Positions 21,241-29,163 of a stretch of DNA of 29,248 nucleotides are shown piece after piece. The position numbers and the translations under genes are program-made. The stretch spans positions 1-29,248 of the IMG/VR virus record IMGVR_UViG_3300030106_003261; one strand, written 5' to 3'. The notes below the pieces were generated by a model. It made no database searches. It had not been told where the DNA came from and worked only from the letters and a program-made list of their open reading frames with translations. Each line of letters starts with the position of its first letter. Position 1 is the first letter of the stretch. Source of the stretch: a virus.

Positions 21241-21825
21241 TTATGCTAAGCCAGCGCCTTTGACGCCGAAAATTGAGTTTTGAATGACCACAAGCACGTT
21301 AGTGTTTGCCGAGGCAACGTCGTCGTTGTTCGGATCTTGCGAGATGTCAATCGCCTTAATTGGGAGAGTCGTATTCGTCGCTCCCGTGGTCACGTCAAGC
21401 TCGGCACCAGAAATGCCGGTTAGCGTGCTGCCACTGCTGGTGTACACAATATCGAAATTGCCAAACAGATCGGCAACAGGAAAAGTGTCATCAGCTTGAA
21501 CCTCATACACAACATTCGGATCATCGATGATGAAAGCAATGATGTCTGAAGCGTTTGTGCTCGCAGGGTAGTAATTTTGAAATACCTGCTCGCCGCTAGT
21601 GGGGTCAGTATATTGACACCCGTTAAATACACCAACTACGGGCACTGTGCCTCCGTCGGCGTGAACCTCCACCGTTCCTCCGGTGACTTGCGCTACCATG
21701 TCGCCCTGAAATATGGATGTTCCATAGTTCGCAGCAATACGATATCGCGAAGTTCCGCCGGAATAGGGTGCCCCGCCAATCATACGGACGGGCTTCATGC
21801 CAAATGCAGCGTCTTTGTTCGCCAT
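21241..21825 (-). CDS. Head or capsid-decoration-type protein, 194 aa
   Basis: Precedes the capsid gene by 12 bases and has an AGAGG ribosome site eight bases before its ATG, with a leader similar to that of the capsid gene. The opening MANKDAAFGMKPVRMIGGAP is a pattern often seen directly upstream of phage major capsid genes. The rest is beta-rich (YRIAANYGTSIFQGDMVAQV; VVGVFNGCQYTDPTSGE; VLVVIQNSIFG). No signal or enzyme motif is seen. Likely a decoration, head-stabilising or vertex protein produced in large amount with the coat protein. The exact family is not established here. Confidence 0.83.
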   Translation of the reverse strand: MANKDAAFGMKPVRMIGGAPYSGGTSRYRIAANYGTSIFQGDMVAQVTGGTVEVHADGGTVPVVGVFNGCQYTDPTSGEQVFQNYYPASTNASDIIAFIIDDPNVVYEVQADDTFPVADLFGNFDIVYTSSGSTLTGISGAELDVTTGATNTTLPIKAIDISQDPNNDDVASANTNVLVVIQNSIFGVKGAGLA

Positions 21826-21836
21826 TTGTTAAACCT

Positions 21837-22310
21837 CTATCTACGACCAAAAGTTACGTTGCTGTCTCGCTGCGGATCGTATTTGACGTAACGGCTGTCG
21901 CCACGAGTTTCATTGAACATCGTGTTGTCCAAGGCGTCTGTGGCTTCTTGAGATTTGCCAGCGTAATATTCACGCCGCTCCTCTACCGTCTCGTTAGGGA
22001 TCTTTGCAAGTAGCAACCCTTCGTTGTACACCACGCCTTCGTGTCGCCCACTGTCCATTGTTGGCAAAGATCGCCATTCTGGCGGCAGCTCAGTCCCTCT
22101 TACGAGTTCCCAACCTTCACGCAAACGTCTTGACACGTTGGCGCGATCTTCTTGACCCAACATCGACTCCCTAATCCACCGATAGGTGTAACCCTCGGGT
22201 GGGGGAGGAGTTTCCAGTGACCTGACAGGACGCCATGGCTTCCTGCGCGTCTTATTATCGTGTGACTGCGATTCACGGGATGAACGTGCGTTTGCTTTTG
22301 CTTCTGCCAT
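21837..22310 (-). CDS. Small basic head-module protein, 157 aa
   Basis: I use the ATG at 22310, which lies one base after the upstream stop with GAGAGG about nine bases before it; the longer frame from 22334 would overlap the preceding gene. The N-terminal 35 residues are basic (KANARSSRESQSHDNKTRRK). The middle has YTYRWIRESMLGQEDRANVS and RRLREGWELVRGTELPPEW, a recurring head-gene pattern in marine phages. The later part contains GVVYNEGLLLAKIPNETVEE. The order scaffold, this gene, decoration, capsid suggests a head-assembly or minor head role. No catalytic residues are visible. Confidence 0.79.
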   Translation of the reverse strand: MAEAKANARSSRESQSHDNKTRRKPWRPVRSLETPPPPEGYTYRWIRESMLGQEDRANVSRRLREGWELVRGTELPPEWRSLPTMDSGRHEGVVYNEGLLLAKIPNETVEERREYYAGKSQEATDALDNTMFNETRGDSRYVKYDPQRDSNVTFGRR

Positions 22311-22311
22311 C

Positions 22312-23274
22312 TTAGCTTGCCTCTCTTGCTGCAATTTTTTGCTTCTCTTTCGCTACCCGCTGCAACCATGCCTCTTCAGACATATTATGCGGCTTCAAGC
22401 CTTTGAGTCGCTCTAGTTCCGACTTAGAAAAACTAACGCCATTCTTTTTGCCTTGTGTTTTTGACCGGCCCGATTGTGGGGCTGAAGCGACTCTTTGCAC
22501 AGCGGGTCGCGATTCACTTGAAACGGTCGAACCCCCGGTTTCCGAGGATCTGGTGTGAGGATAAACCGTACCGACACGGCTGTCCAATTCTTCGTAGTAT
22601 TCGTCGGAGCCAACGTCGTAGCCTTCATTCGCGAGGTTGTAGTGAACATAGTAGGCGTACTGCGTTGCCTTCATGTCCTCTTCGTCGTCTTTGTTGGCGT
22701 ACCAAGGATTTCGTTCGTGCCAAGCGAGTGCATCCTCGGTCGGCTGAATCTCTTGCTGTTGAATGGGCTGTTCAGGCTGTTGATAAACCGCCTGCTCGTT
22801 GCCTTGCGAAACGTATTCCTGCTCAGGCGTGGCAACCTGTTGCCTAGCCTTAGCAACTTTTAATTTTTCTTTCTGGATGGCAATGTCGTTTTGGAGCTTT
22901 GACGCTTTGGTGATCAAATCAGCATCGCCAGACTCCACCGCCTTGCGGTATACGTCATCGATCTGAGCCTCTTTGCTAGTGATCGCCTCCTCTTCTTTTG
23001 CCAGCACCTGATTAGATTGCTGCTGAGAGTAATGGCGATACTGCTGAAGCTCGGCGTCCTTTTGCAGAGCAATTTGTTCGAGTTGTTGCGCTCGTTGCTC
23101 CGCCTCTCGGGCCTTGGCGTTCAATTTATTGATCCGCTTCGAAACCGACTTGGTGTACGTCTCAAGCTCGTCGTCGCCACCTTGCGCCTGCGGTTCAACA
23201 GGGTCTTCCGTCACCTCTATTTGGAGCTGATCCTCGACCGCCTCTTGTTGTTCCTCTGCCTGATTTTCAATCAT
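22312..23274 (-). CDS. Scaffolding-like protein, acidic and coiled-coil rich, 320 aa
   Basis: The start shares ATGA with the upstream co-chaperonin gene. The N-terminus is acidic (MIENQAEEQQEAVEDQLQIE). Residues about 40-160 are a long coiled coil with Lys/Glu/Gln heptads (ETYTKSVSKRINKLNAKARE onward), and residues about 160-190 are Gln-rich. The C-terminus is basic (KNGVSFSKSELERLKGLKPH) and helical, the usual capsid-binding end of phage scaffolds. Position between co-chaperonin and head genes fits a scaffold acting during procapsid assembly. No protease motif is present. Assignment is by composition and position. Confidence 0.84.
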   Translation of the reverse strand: MIENQAEEQQEAVEDQLQIEVTEDPVEPQAQGGDDELETYTKSVSKRINKLNAKAREAEQRAQQLEQIALQKDAELQQYRHYSQQQSNQVLAKEEEAITSKEAQIDDVYRKAVESGDADLITKASKLQNDIAIQKEKLKVAKARQQVATPEQEYVSQGNEQAVYQQPEQPIQQQEIQPTEDALAWHERNPWYANKDDEEDMKATQYAYYVHYNLANEGYDVGSDEYYEELDSRVGTVYPHTRSSETGGSTVSSESRPAVQRVASAPQSGRSKTQGKKNGVSFSKSELERLKGLKPHNMSEEAWLQRVAKEKQKIAAREAS

Positions 23275-23690
23275 GTGAAACTCACTATGTCGTCTGGATG
23301 AAGGATGGTGCCGATAACTTCATCGTCGTTGATGATTCGTACTTCGCCGCCATCTTCTAGCTTGAAACGCGAACCAGCGTAACGACCGATAAGCACCCAT
23401 TGTTTTTCATGACACCAAGGAGTGTCGCCAAATTTTTCGACATCGCCATAACATAGCGGCCCCATTTTGACGACGTAGGCAACGACCGTCGCCAACGCTT
23501 CTCGGTCTACGGTTTCTTTGAGCAAATGAATGCCGCCATCGGATTGCTTTTTGCCCTTGTAAGGCAAAACAAGCATCCGCCAGCCGCTAGGGTCTGGCAT
23601 CCTCTCTAGTGCGGATTTATCAAGCAGGGTGGGATCGAGAACAACCTCATCGGGCGGCACATAAGCCGCCTCAGTCGTTGGCGTATTCAA
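23271..23690 (-). CDS. GroES-like co-chaperonin (Cpn10-like), 139 aa
   Basis: After a 35-residue acidic lead, residues 36-60 (GWRMLVLPYKGKKQSDGGIH) match the first strand and mobile loop of GroES, where a short loop with GGI contacts GroEL. Later segments fit the Cpn10 barrel: ALATVVAYVVKMGP, KQWVLIGRYAGSRFKLEDGG and EVRIINDDEVIGTIL, including the GKYAG-like turn and the closing DDEVIG strand. The start is a TTG at 23690 with AAGGA spaced about eight bases, just after the upstream stop. A start at M31 is the only alternative. The family docks on host GroEL and helps fold substrates. Placement next to the scaffold and close to the capsid gene points to capsid folding. Confidence 0.85.
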   Translation of the reverse strand: MNTPTTEAAYVPPDEVVLDPTLLDKSALERMPDPSGWRMLVLPYKGKKQSDGGIHLLKETVDREALATVVAYVVKMGPLCYGDVEKFGDTPWCHEKQWVLIGRYAGSRFKLEDGGEVRIINDDEVIGTILHPDDIVSFT

Positions 23691-23692
23691 AC

Positions 23693-23875
23693 TTAGATTT
23701 CCTTATAAAAATCACGAATTGTGTCTTCCACTAAGTTTATAATAGTTAGCTCTCCCTGCAAACTTTTGTAGTGATCCATATCTTTGAGCATACCGTCCAT
23801 TAGCACCTCGCTGATCAGCTCGCGCCGCTCTTCTAACATGCGCTTGAGGCGTGAGCCAAGATCAATATCGTCCAT
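23693..23875 (-). CDS. Small helical head-module protein, 60 aa
   Basis: The ATG at 23875 overlaps the upstream TGA as TGATG, so it is coupled. The whole product is amphipathic helix (LGSRLKRMLEERRELISEVL, then YKSLQGELTIINLVEDTIRD). This pattern occurs in small podovirus proteins between the portal and scaffold genes. No membrane span, cysteine or motif is seen. It may be a small adaptor or portal-associated protein, which is positional inference only. Confidence 0.74.
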   Translation of the reverse strand: MDDIDLGSRLKRMLEERRELISEVLMDGMLKDMDHYKSLQGELTIINLVEDTIRDFYKEI

Positions 23876-24045
23876 CAGTCGCGCTCATGAAAATCATATC
23901 CGCGAGTGGCCGCGCCAAACCCGCGAGCCTTGATGGTCCGATATTTGCCACCCATCGTGCGGCGCACGGCAGCGGGAGCTGTCGGAGTGGTTTTGATTTT
24001 TTTTACCGGCGTCTCAACCTTTTCAACTTTGCTCATGTCTTTCAT
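23875..24045 (-). CDS. Small basic protein with RGFGAATRG motif, 56 aa
   Basis: An open frame of 56 residues fits exactly between neighbours: its ATG at 24045 shares a base with the upstream TAA (TAATG), and its TGA at 23875-23877 shares a base with the next ATG. The product is basic at its N-terminal half (MKDMSKVEKVETPVKKIKTT). It ends with a glycine-rich motif, GGKYRTIKARGFGAATRGYD. The RG-x-GAATRG element is typical of short basic proteins I associate with marine phage head modules, sometimes repeated several times in a genome. Function is unknown; a role in DNA or capsid binding is possible from charge. Confidence 0.72.
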   Translation of the reverse strand: MKDMSKVEKVETPVKKIKTTPTAPAAVRRTMGGKYRTIKARGFGAATRGYDFHERD

Positions 24046-24380
24046 TAGCTGTCCTTCTTACGTTTCGGTGATTTTTTCAAGATTTTCCTTTTGGCCTTCG
24101 CCTTCGGTGCGGTTTTTGGCTCCGCCACAACAGCAGGCTCAGGCTCAGGCTCCGGTTTCGGTGCCTCAACAGGCGCGAGAGGCGGTGGAGGCTCGGTGCC
24201 AGCAATCAACGCCAGTTTCGTTGCAATACGATGATCGCTCAGCGTTTTTTTCTTCGCCGCATTCTCTTCGGTTTGGGCAGCTATTTTTGCCTCGATATCT
24301 CGAACAAGCCTTTTTTGCTTTTTAAGTTCAGCAATTTGTTCCCGCGCCGTTGAACTTGACGCTGTGTACTTTGCGGCCAT
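24045..24380 (-). CDS. Hypothetical helical protein with Pro/Lys tail, 111 aa
   Basis: The ATG at 24380 overlaps the portal stop as TGATG; a TTG three bases earlier is less likely. The first 55 residues are a helical coiled-coil-like segment (AREQIAELKKQKRLVRDIEA). The remainder is a long Pro/Glu/Ala linker (EPPPPLAPVEAPKPEPEPEP) ending in a lysine cluster (KAKAKRKILKKSPKRKKDS). This acidic-proline to basic-tail plan suggests a disordered tether with a nucleic-acid- or partner-binding tip. It follows the portal directly and is coupled to the 56-residue gene. I do not recognise a family. Confidence 0.77.
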   Translation of the reverse strand: MAAKYTASSSTAREQIAELKKQKRLVRDIEAKIAAQTEENAAKKKTLSDHRIATKLALIAGTEPPPPLAPVEAPKPEPEPEPAVVAEPKTAPKAKAKRKILKKSPKRKKDS

Positions 24381-26881
24381 CAACGACCTCCTCTATTTTG
24401 CATATCTAGCATTTTCAAATCTGCCTGTTGCTCAAGCCGACGTATCGCAACGTCCAGCTTGTCATCGGCCACGTCTTTTTGCACGGAAAGACGTTGCTTG
24501 GCAATTTCGTTTTCAAGCAACTTTTCTTGAACACGCTGCTGTTGCTTTGCCTCAAATTGATCGTTCTCAACATCGATGGCCTTTTCACGTAGCTCAAGCT
24601 CTTGCTGGCGAATCTGCACCAAAGGATCGGTTTCATCACCCTGACCAATTGACTCAAGCAGCTCTTGCGTAAGCTGCGCGAGCACAGGAGCCGAGACTTG
24701 CTCCATTTGCATTTGGATCTGTCCCTGCATTTGTTGAAGCTGATCCGGCGGTATTTGCCCTGATTGTGACGCCGCCTGCATTTCCTGCATCTGTTGATTG
24801 AGTTCCGGCGGGATCTGATCCTGCACCATCTGGCTCGCCATGAATTGTAGATGCTGCATCATGTGGCCAATGATCATGCCTTGAAGCTGCGGATTTTGTT
24901 TGACGACCTCGGTCAAAAACAAAGACCGATGAGCATCAATGTGCGCCTGATGATTCTGGGGTTCAAACGCCTGTGCCGGTTGCCCCATCAAAAACGCATT
25001 ATTCTCAATACCTGCTTCCATGGGCATTGGTTGCGGCGGCGGCGGCGGCGGTTGAATGAGGCTGTCCACGTCATCAACGCCTAGCGCAGAATACATGCGC
25101 CTGTACGCTTCGTAAGTGCCTGTCGGTCCATGAATTTCAGGATTGGATTGAACCATCGTCAGCAGCTCTTGCGCCATCGTAATACGCTGAGACTGACTAA
25201 AAATGTTTGGATCTGAGACGGGTATTACGTCCACCCGGCCATCGAAATCTTGGCCCATAATTTCTTGTGGACCGTTTCGCGAAACATACGGATAGCTTGG
25301 CGGCAGGTATTCAGCAAACACCCTTGCCAGCAACTGAAACTCTAGTTTTTGGCTGTAATGCAGGCGCTTATGGATCGCGCTCATAACCTTGGTGCCGCGC
25401 TCTAATAACGCAACAGTGGTTCCAACGGGCATCGCTTGATTCATGTCGCCAACATTCATGTCGGCAATCGAGGCAAACCGCTTGCCAGACTCAACGAGAA
25501 GGCTAAGCAGCGACATCAAAACATTGCTCGGCTCTTTGATCGGCAGCGGAATCAGGTTTTCGCGCAGAGACGCGCCTGTCGTATCAATGTCTCGGAACTC
25601 GCCAGGTTGCAGTGGGCTGTCTTCGTCGCGAATACGCATACCTCGGGCCTTGAATCCTGCTGGCAGGTTAGCCAACGTACCAGCATCAATGAGCTGGCGT
25701 AGGATAGACGTAGCTGACTTTGAGATGCCGCCAATCATGTGCGACAGACCCAACCCGTAAAATCCTAGTCCGGGCAAAAACTTGTATTGCACGAAGAAGT
25801 TGATCTTTGATTTGCGCGGATCTTGCTCAAGATAATTGCGCCTAATCGACAGCACTTTTTGGCTTTGCTCGTCTATCGTCACGATATAAGGCAATTTCAA
25901 GCCAGTCGGCTCACCGTCCGCACCAATATCCTCAAATCCGGGTATGTCGAGGATCGTGTGAGTCTCAAACACCACACGATCACGCTCCTCTTGATAAGAA
26001 GGCTCCATGCCCTCTATTTCATCAATCTGCTCTTCAATGTCGCTACGTTGCAAATTGACCGAACCGCCTTTCAGATCAATATCTGCGTAAAAACCGCTGA
26101 GTTGTTGCTTTTTGATTTCGTTGCGGCTCATGTTTAGAACATGCGTCACGCGCTCTGCGGTGAACAGGTCGGCAGACTCGTAGGGCACAATCAAGTCTTG
26201 CGGCTCGATGAATTTGCTCATCGCCTTGTTCATGCTTGTGTCGTAGTACACCTTCTTGAACGCGGACCCAGCCAGCGGCAAATAAAAGAGCAGCATGTCA
26301 AGCTCGGGGTCGTACTCCTCCATCACATTCATGATGTAGTAGTTCATGAAGTCCTGAACGCGACCCGCCTGCATTTCGACCTCTGGCGTGCGGACGCCAA
26401 CAATTTCAGTCTTGACCGGGCCTTTGGCCGGTAATAATTCTTTGTATGCTTGCGCCTGAAACTGCGTAACAGACTCAGCGAGGATCGGGTGAATAACGCC
26501 AGTTGAACCCTCGAAAGGTTGGCTGCGAGAATCATCGAACTTCATGCCGAGGTATTTCAAGCCATCGGTATACGTTTTTTCCCATTCGCTGCGGCTTTCT
26601 TTGTCGGCTTTGATAGACGACAACACGTCGTCCGCTAGTTTGGAAAGATCGTCATCATCAATCATCTCAACGAGATTGGCGTTAAAGTCGGCCACAATCG
26701 GCTCTTCTTCAATGGCATCGATTTCGTCATCAATCAGGATGCCCTCTTCGGCCACCAATATTTGTGCGGCGTTACGAATTTCTTCGTTGCGCGTCATCTC
26801 AGGCTCGATTTCCATCGCGTTGCCCATCGGCATCACGTCGGGATCATTCTCTGTGCCAAGCCCCGCCTTCTCAATAGCCAT
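24380..26881 (-). CDS. Portal protein (P22-like), 833 aa
   Basis: Sits directly after TerL and joined to it by TGATG, the normal order of packaging genes. The N-terminal core contains the portal-type EWEKTYTDGLKYLGMKFDDS, SQPFEGSTGVIHPILAESVT and FQAQAYKELLPAKGPVKTEI stretches. The middle has the expected wing and stem segments (SKSATSILRQLIDAGTLANL; GFKARGMRIRD; MNQAMPVGTTVALLERGTKV). After a proline-rich linker, the last 200 residues are Gln/Met-rich helix (PPELNQQMQEMQAASQSGQI onward), comparable in composition to the extended barrel of P22-type portals. The length is well above P22 gp1 (725 aa). The dodecamer role and the head-vertex location follow from the family. Confidence 0.9.
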   Translation of the reverse strand: MAIEKAGLGTENDPDVMPMGNAMEIEPEMTRNEEIRNAAQILVAEEGILIDDEIDAIEEEPIVADFNANLVEMIDDDDLSKLADDVLSSIKADKESRSEWEKTYTDGLKYLGMKFDDSRSQPFEGSTGVIHPILAESVTQFQAQAYKELLPAKGPVKTEIVGVRTPEVEMQAGRVQDFMNYYIMNVMEEYDPELDMLLFYLPLAGSAFKKVYYDTSMNKAMSKFIEPQDLIVPYESADLFTAERVTHVLNMSRNEIKKQQLSGFYADIDLKGGSVNLQRSDIEEQIDEIEGMEPSYQEERDRVVFETHTILDIPGFEDIGADGEPTGLKLPYIVTIDEQSQKVLSIRRNYLEQDPRKSKINFFVQYKFLPGLGFYGLGLSHMIGGISKSATSILRQLIDAGTLANLPAGFKARGMRIRDEDSPLQPGEFRDIDTTGASLRENLIPLPIKEPSNVLMSLLSLLVESGKRFASIADMNVGDMNQAMPVGTTVALLERGTKVMSAIHKRLHYSQKLEFQLLARVFAEYLPPSYPYVSRNGPQEIMGQDFDGRVDVIPVSDPNIFSQSQRITMAQELLTMVQSNPEIHGPTGTYEAYRRMYSALGVDDVDSLIQPPPPPPQPMPMEAGIENNAFLMGQPAQAFEPQNHQAHIDAHRSLFLTEVVKQNPQLQGMIIGHMMQHLQFMASQMVQDQIPPELNQQMQEMQAASQSGQIPPDQLQQMQGQIQMQMEQVSAPVLAQLTQELLESIGQGDETDPLVQIRQQELELREKAIDVENDQFEAKQQQRVQEKLLENEIAKQRLSVQKDVADDKLDVAIRRLEQQADLKMLDMQNRGGR

Positions 26882-28365
26882 CAGTAGTACACCTGCCTAT
26901 TTGGTCGCAGCAGCTCTACCTCTTCGGGGTAGTCATCCTGCAAATTCAAAAAACCGCCTTGTCGAAACCGCATTAAAGCCATGGTGGAGCTGTCGCAGAA
27001 GTCGTCATTGTCGCCAAATGGGAAACTTGCCATCTCTTCAATGACCTCTTCTGCAAATGTTTCGTCGGGTGCCCATACCATGCCGCTTTCAAAAATTGGC
27101 GCGACAGAGTTCATCCTTGCGATCTTATCCTGCCCCCTCGACGGAGTATAGCTTGTCACGGGGATGCCCATGCGCCGCAGCTCCTGCGTCAACGGCGTAC
27201 CGCTGGCTTTTGCCTCGATCAGTATGCAATCCGGCTCCCAATATTTGTATTCCTCGTAAGCCAGTCGTTTTAGCTCTGGAAAGTCCATCCGCACGCGCTT
27301 TGCGTCGAGCAGAATGATTGCCTCAATGTCTTCGTCGGGGGACTGGAAAATTGCCCATGTGGTGATTGCAGAATAGTCAGCGGTCTCTTTTTTACTAAAA
27401 GCGGTGTCATACGACTGAATGACATAGTTGTAGGCAGGTACCCAGTCTGGCTCCCACTTGCGCCACCACTCACGTTTGACGATAGAACCGGCTTCGGCGG
27501 TGGGATTTTGCATCCACTGGCTGTTCCATTTACTGATCGGCAATGATGCCTTGACGGACAGCAGTTCCTCCTTCTTCCAAAATTCAGGCCACAGCGGAGT
27601 GTCTGATTCAGGCATGATTGCAGGGAACTCGATAACCTCCCACTGATCGGCGTGATCGTCGCCTTGTTTTTTGAGCACCTTGCCAACGAGGTCTTTCGTG
27701 CTCCAGCGGGTCATCACGATGATAATAATGCCACCCGGCTGCAACCGTTGCCGGGGTCCAGATGTATACCACTCGTAAGCCGCCTCCATCGCCGTTGGCG
27801 ACAGTGCGTCTTGTTCTGAGTGCGGGTCATCGATAATGAGAAGGTCGGCACCACGACCCGTAATCGCTCCGCCCACACCTGCGTAAAATGATTCTCCGTC
27901 TTGATTTGTTGTCCAGCGGCCAGCCGACTTGTTGTCAGCCTCAAGTTTTAGTTCTGGAAAAATCTGCGAGTAGTCGTCAGAGTCGATAAGGTTTCGCACC
28001 TTTCTACCAAACCTCACCGCCAACTCTGCGGTGTGCGTAGTTTGGATAATTTTCAAATCGCCACGACGGCCCATCATCCAAGCAGGAAAGAATGTGGATG
28101 CAAATTCTGATTTGGAGTGACGAGGGGGCAGGCAGACAATTAAACGCTTCAGCTTGCCTTGCGCTATTCGGTTGAATTTGTCACCAATAATTTTATGGTG
28201 ACGGCCAAGAATACATTCAGGCCACATATGTTTGACGAACTCGATAAAATCGCCCTGACACTTGTCCTGCACTTCCATCTGATCATATCGAGATAGCAGT
28301 GCGAGGGCTTCGTTCTGATCCTGTTCGCTAAGGATCTCAAAGTCTTTGAGCGACAGCTCAGACAT
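26881..28365 (-). CDS. Terminase large subunit (TerL), 494 aa
   Basis: The packaging motor ATPase-nuclease. Residues 79-86 hold the Walker A-like LPPRHSKS, residues 175-180 the Walker B LLIIDD, and residues 218-222 the coupling element MTRWS. The C-terminal RNase H-like nuclease carries acidic residues at D320 (QSYDTAF), E384 (LIEAKASGT) and near D455 (GDNDDFCD). Length and motif order match terminases of phages such as P22 and its podovirus relatives. It follows the endolysin by one base and is coupled to the portal by TGATG. No small terminase gene is visible in the window, so it probably lies upstream beyond the right edge or elsewhere. It acts on replicated DNA at the procapsid portal. 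Confidence 0.94.
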   Translation of the reverse strand: MSELSLKDFEILSEQDQNEALALLSRYDQMEVQDKCQGDFIEFVKHMWPECILGRHHKIIGDKFNRIAQGKLKRLIVCLPPRHSKSEFASTFFPAWMMGRRGDLKIIQTTHTAELAVRFGRKVRNLIDSDDYSQIFPELKLEADNKSAGRWTTNQDGESFYAGVGGAITGRGADLLIIDDPHSEQDALSPTAMEAAYEWYTSGPRQRLQPGGIIIIVMTRWSTKDLVGKVLKKQGDDHADQWEVIEFPAIMPESDTPLWPEFWKKEELLSVKASLPISKWNSQWMQNPTAEAGSIVKREWWRKWEPDWVPAYNYVIQSYDTAFSKKETADYSAITTWAIFQSPDEDIEAIILLDAKRVRMDFPELKRLAYEEYKYWEPDCILIEAKASGTPLTQELRRMGIPVTSYTPSRGQDKIARMNSVAPIFESGMVWAPDETFAEEVIEEMASFPFGDNDDFCDSSTMALMRFRQGGFLNLQDDYPEEVELLRPNRQVYY

Positions 28366-28366
28366 T

Positions 28367-28786
28367 TTATTGATATTCGCCCGTGCGAATCATCTCGGTG
28401 ACTTCGACTGCCCTGTTACCAACCTGTTGGCTCCACCGACTGTCCATGAACTCATTGGCAGCAACGTCGTATTGTCCGTGGGCCATCGCCTCTAGGGCGT
28501 TTACGAAACTACGCAGCCTGGTCAGACCAAGGTTGAATGCAATATCAATCATCGCATCACGTCGGGCTTCATCAAGATCTGCAAACCAAGGGAAGCTGCG
28601 GCCTAGCTCGTTTTGCACTCGCTCAATGTCATTGATCAAAAGAAAATCTACTTCATCTTTTGACAGTCCAAGGCCACCCTCGGAAATGTTCCGACCAACG
28701 CCAATCGTCTCGTAACCCTCGCTACACATATAGACTTTGTAGCGCACGCCTTCATGTAACCTCAACATTTCGATCAGTTTACTCAT
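28367..28786 (-). CDS. Endolysin, GH24 lysozyme (E-C-T triad variant), 139 aa
   Basis: Belongs to the T4-like/GH24 lysozymes that cut the MurNAc-GlcNAc bond in peptidoglycan. The active site reads E12 in LHEG, C21 in YMCSEG and T27 in YETIGVG. This spacing, E-8aa-C-5aa-T, is the known variant of the E-8aa-D-5aa-T triad, with cysteine replacing the T4 Asp20. The helical domain follows (ARRDAMIDIAFNLG, then SFVNALEAMAHGQYD). At 139 aa it is shorter than T4 lysozyme (164 aa). No signal peptide or SAR anchor is seen, so export needs the adjacent holin. Its start overlaps the holin stop by four bases (ATGA). Confidence 0.92.
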   Translation of the reverse strand: MSKLIEMLRLHEGVRYKVYMCSEGYETIGVGRNISEGGLGLSKDEVDFLLINDIERVQNELGRSFPWFADLDEARRDAMIDIAFNLGLTRLRSFVNALEAMAHGQYDVAANEFMDSRWSQQVGNRAVEVTEMIRTGEYQ

Positions 28787-29163
28787 GACTTACCCACACC
28801 TTTGACGCGCTCGTAAGATCGGGCACCACCCAACCCAAGCATTCCAAGCAGTAGCGGCATCATCACACCGGCATCCGCTTGAGGGATGACAACGCCAAAA
28901 CCTGCCGCAATGGGTGCTACCAGAAAGTTCACCATAAGCCCCAGCACACACGTATAACCGGCTAGGGGACGCCAACTTGACTGAAACCAATTGCCTTTGG
29001 CATCGAGCTTTAACACTTCGATTTGTTGCAAAGCGATCTGCTGACCATGCTTTTCTGACATGGTGGCGATTTCGTGGGCCAATTGGTTCTTAGTGTCAGC
29101 ATCAGGAATAAACTTATCCAGCAAGCCTGTAACTGGGCCGATTAACTGTCCGACTAGACTCAT
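28783..29163 (-). CDS. Holin of the GTA-type three-TM family, 126 aa
   Basis: The N-terminal segment (MSLVGQLIGPVTGLLDKFIP) and a charged helical middle (KNQLAHEIATMSEKHGQQIA) precede a W-x-RPLAGY-type motif (SSWRPLAGYTC) and two hydrophobic helices (VLGLMVNFLVAPIAAGFGV; VMMPLLLGMLGLGG), ending in a basic tail (RSYERVKGVGKS). This arrangement is that of the GTA holin 3TM family (Pfam GTA_holin_3TM), which releases phage or gene-transfer-agent particles by permeabilising the inner membrane. It sits directly before the endolysin with an ATGA overlap, giving a normal lysis cassette. Assigned from pattern and context. Confidence 0.86.
   Translation of the reverse strand: MSLVGQLIGPVTGLLDKFIPDADTKNQLAHEIATMSEKHGQQIALQQIEVLKLDAKGNWFQSSWRPLAGYTCVLGLMVNFLVAPIAAGFGVVIPQADAGVMMPLLLGMLGLGGARSYERVKGVGKS

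Noticed and set aside
25032-25053. GGC-type trinucleotide repeat
   Set aside because: It encodes the proline stretch of the portal linker on the minus strand; no regulatory meaning is needed.
27270-27686. 138-codon minus-strand frame within TerL
   Set aside because: Overlaps TerL in another frame, and the TerL nuclease motifs are intact in the main frame.
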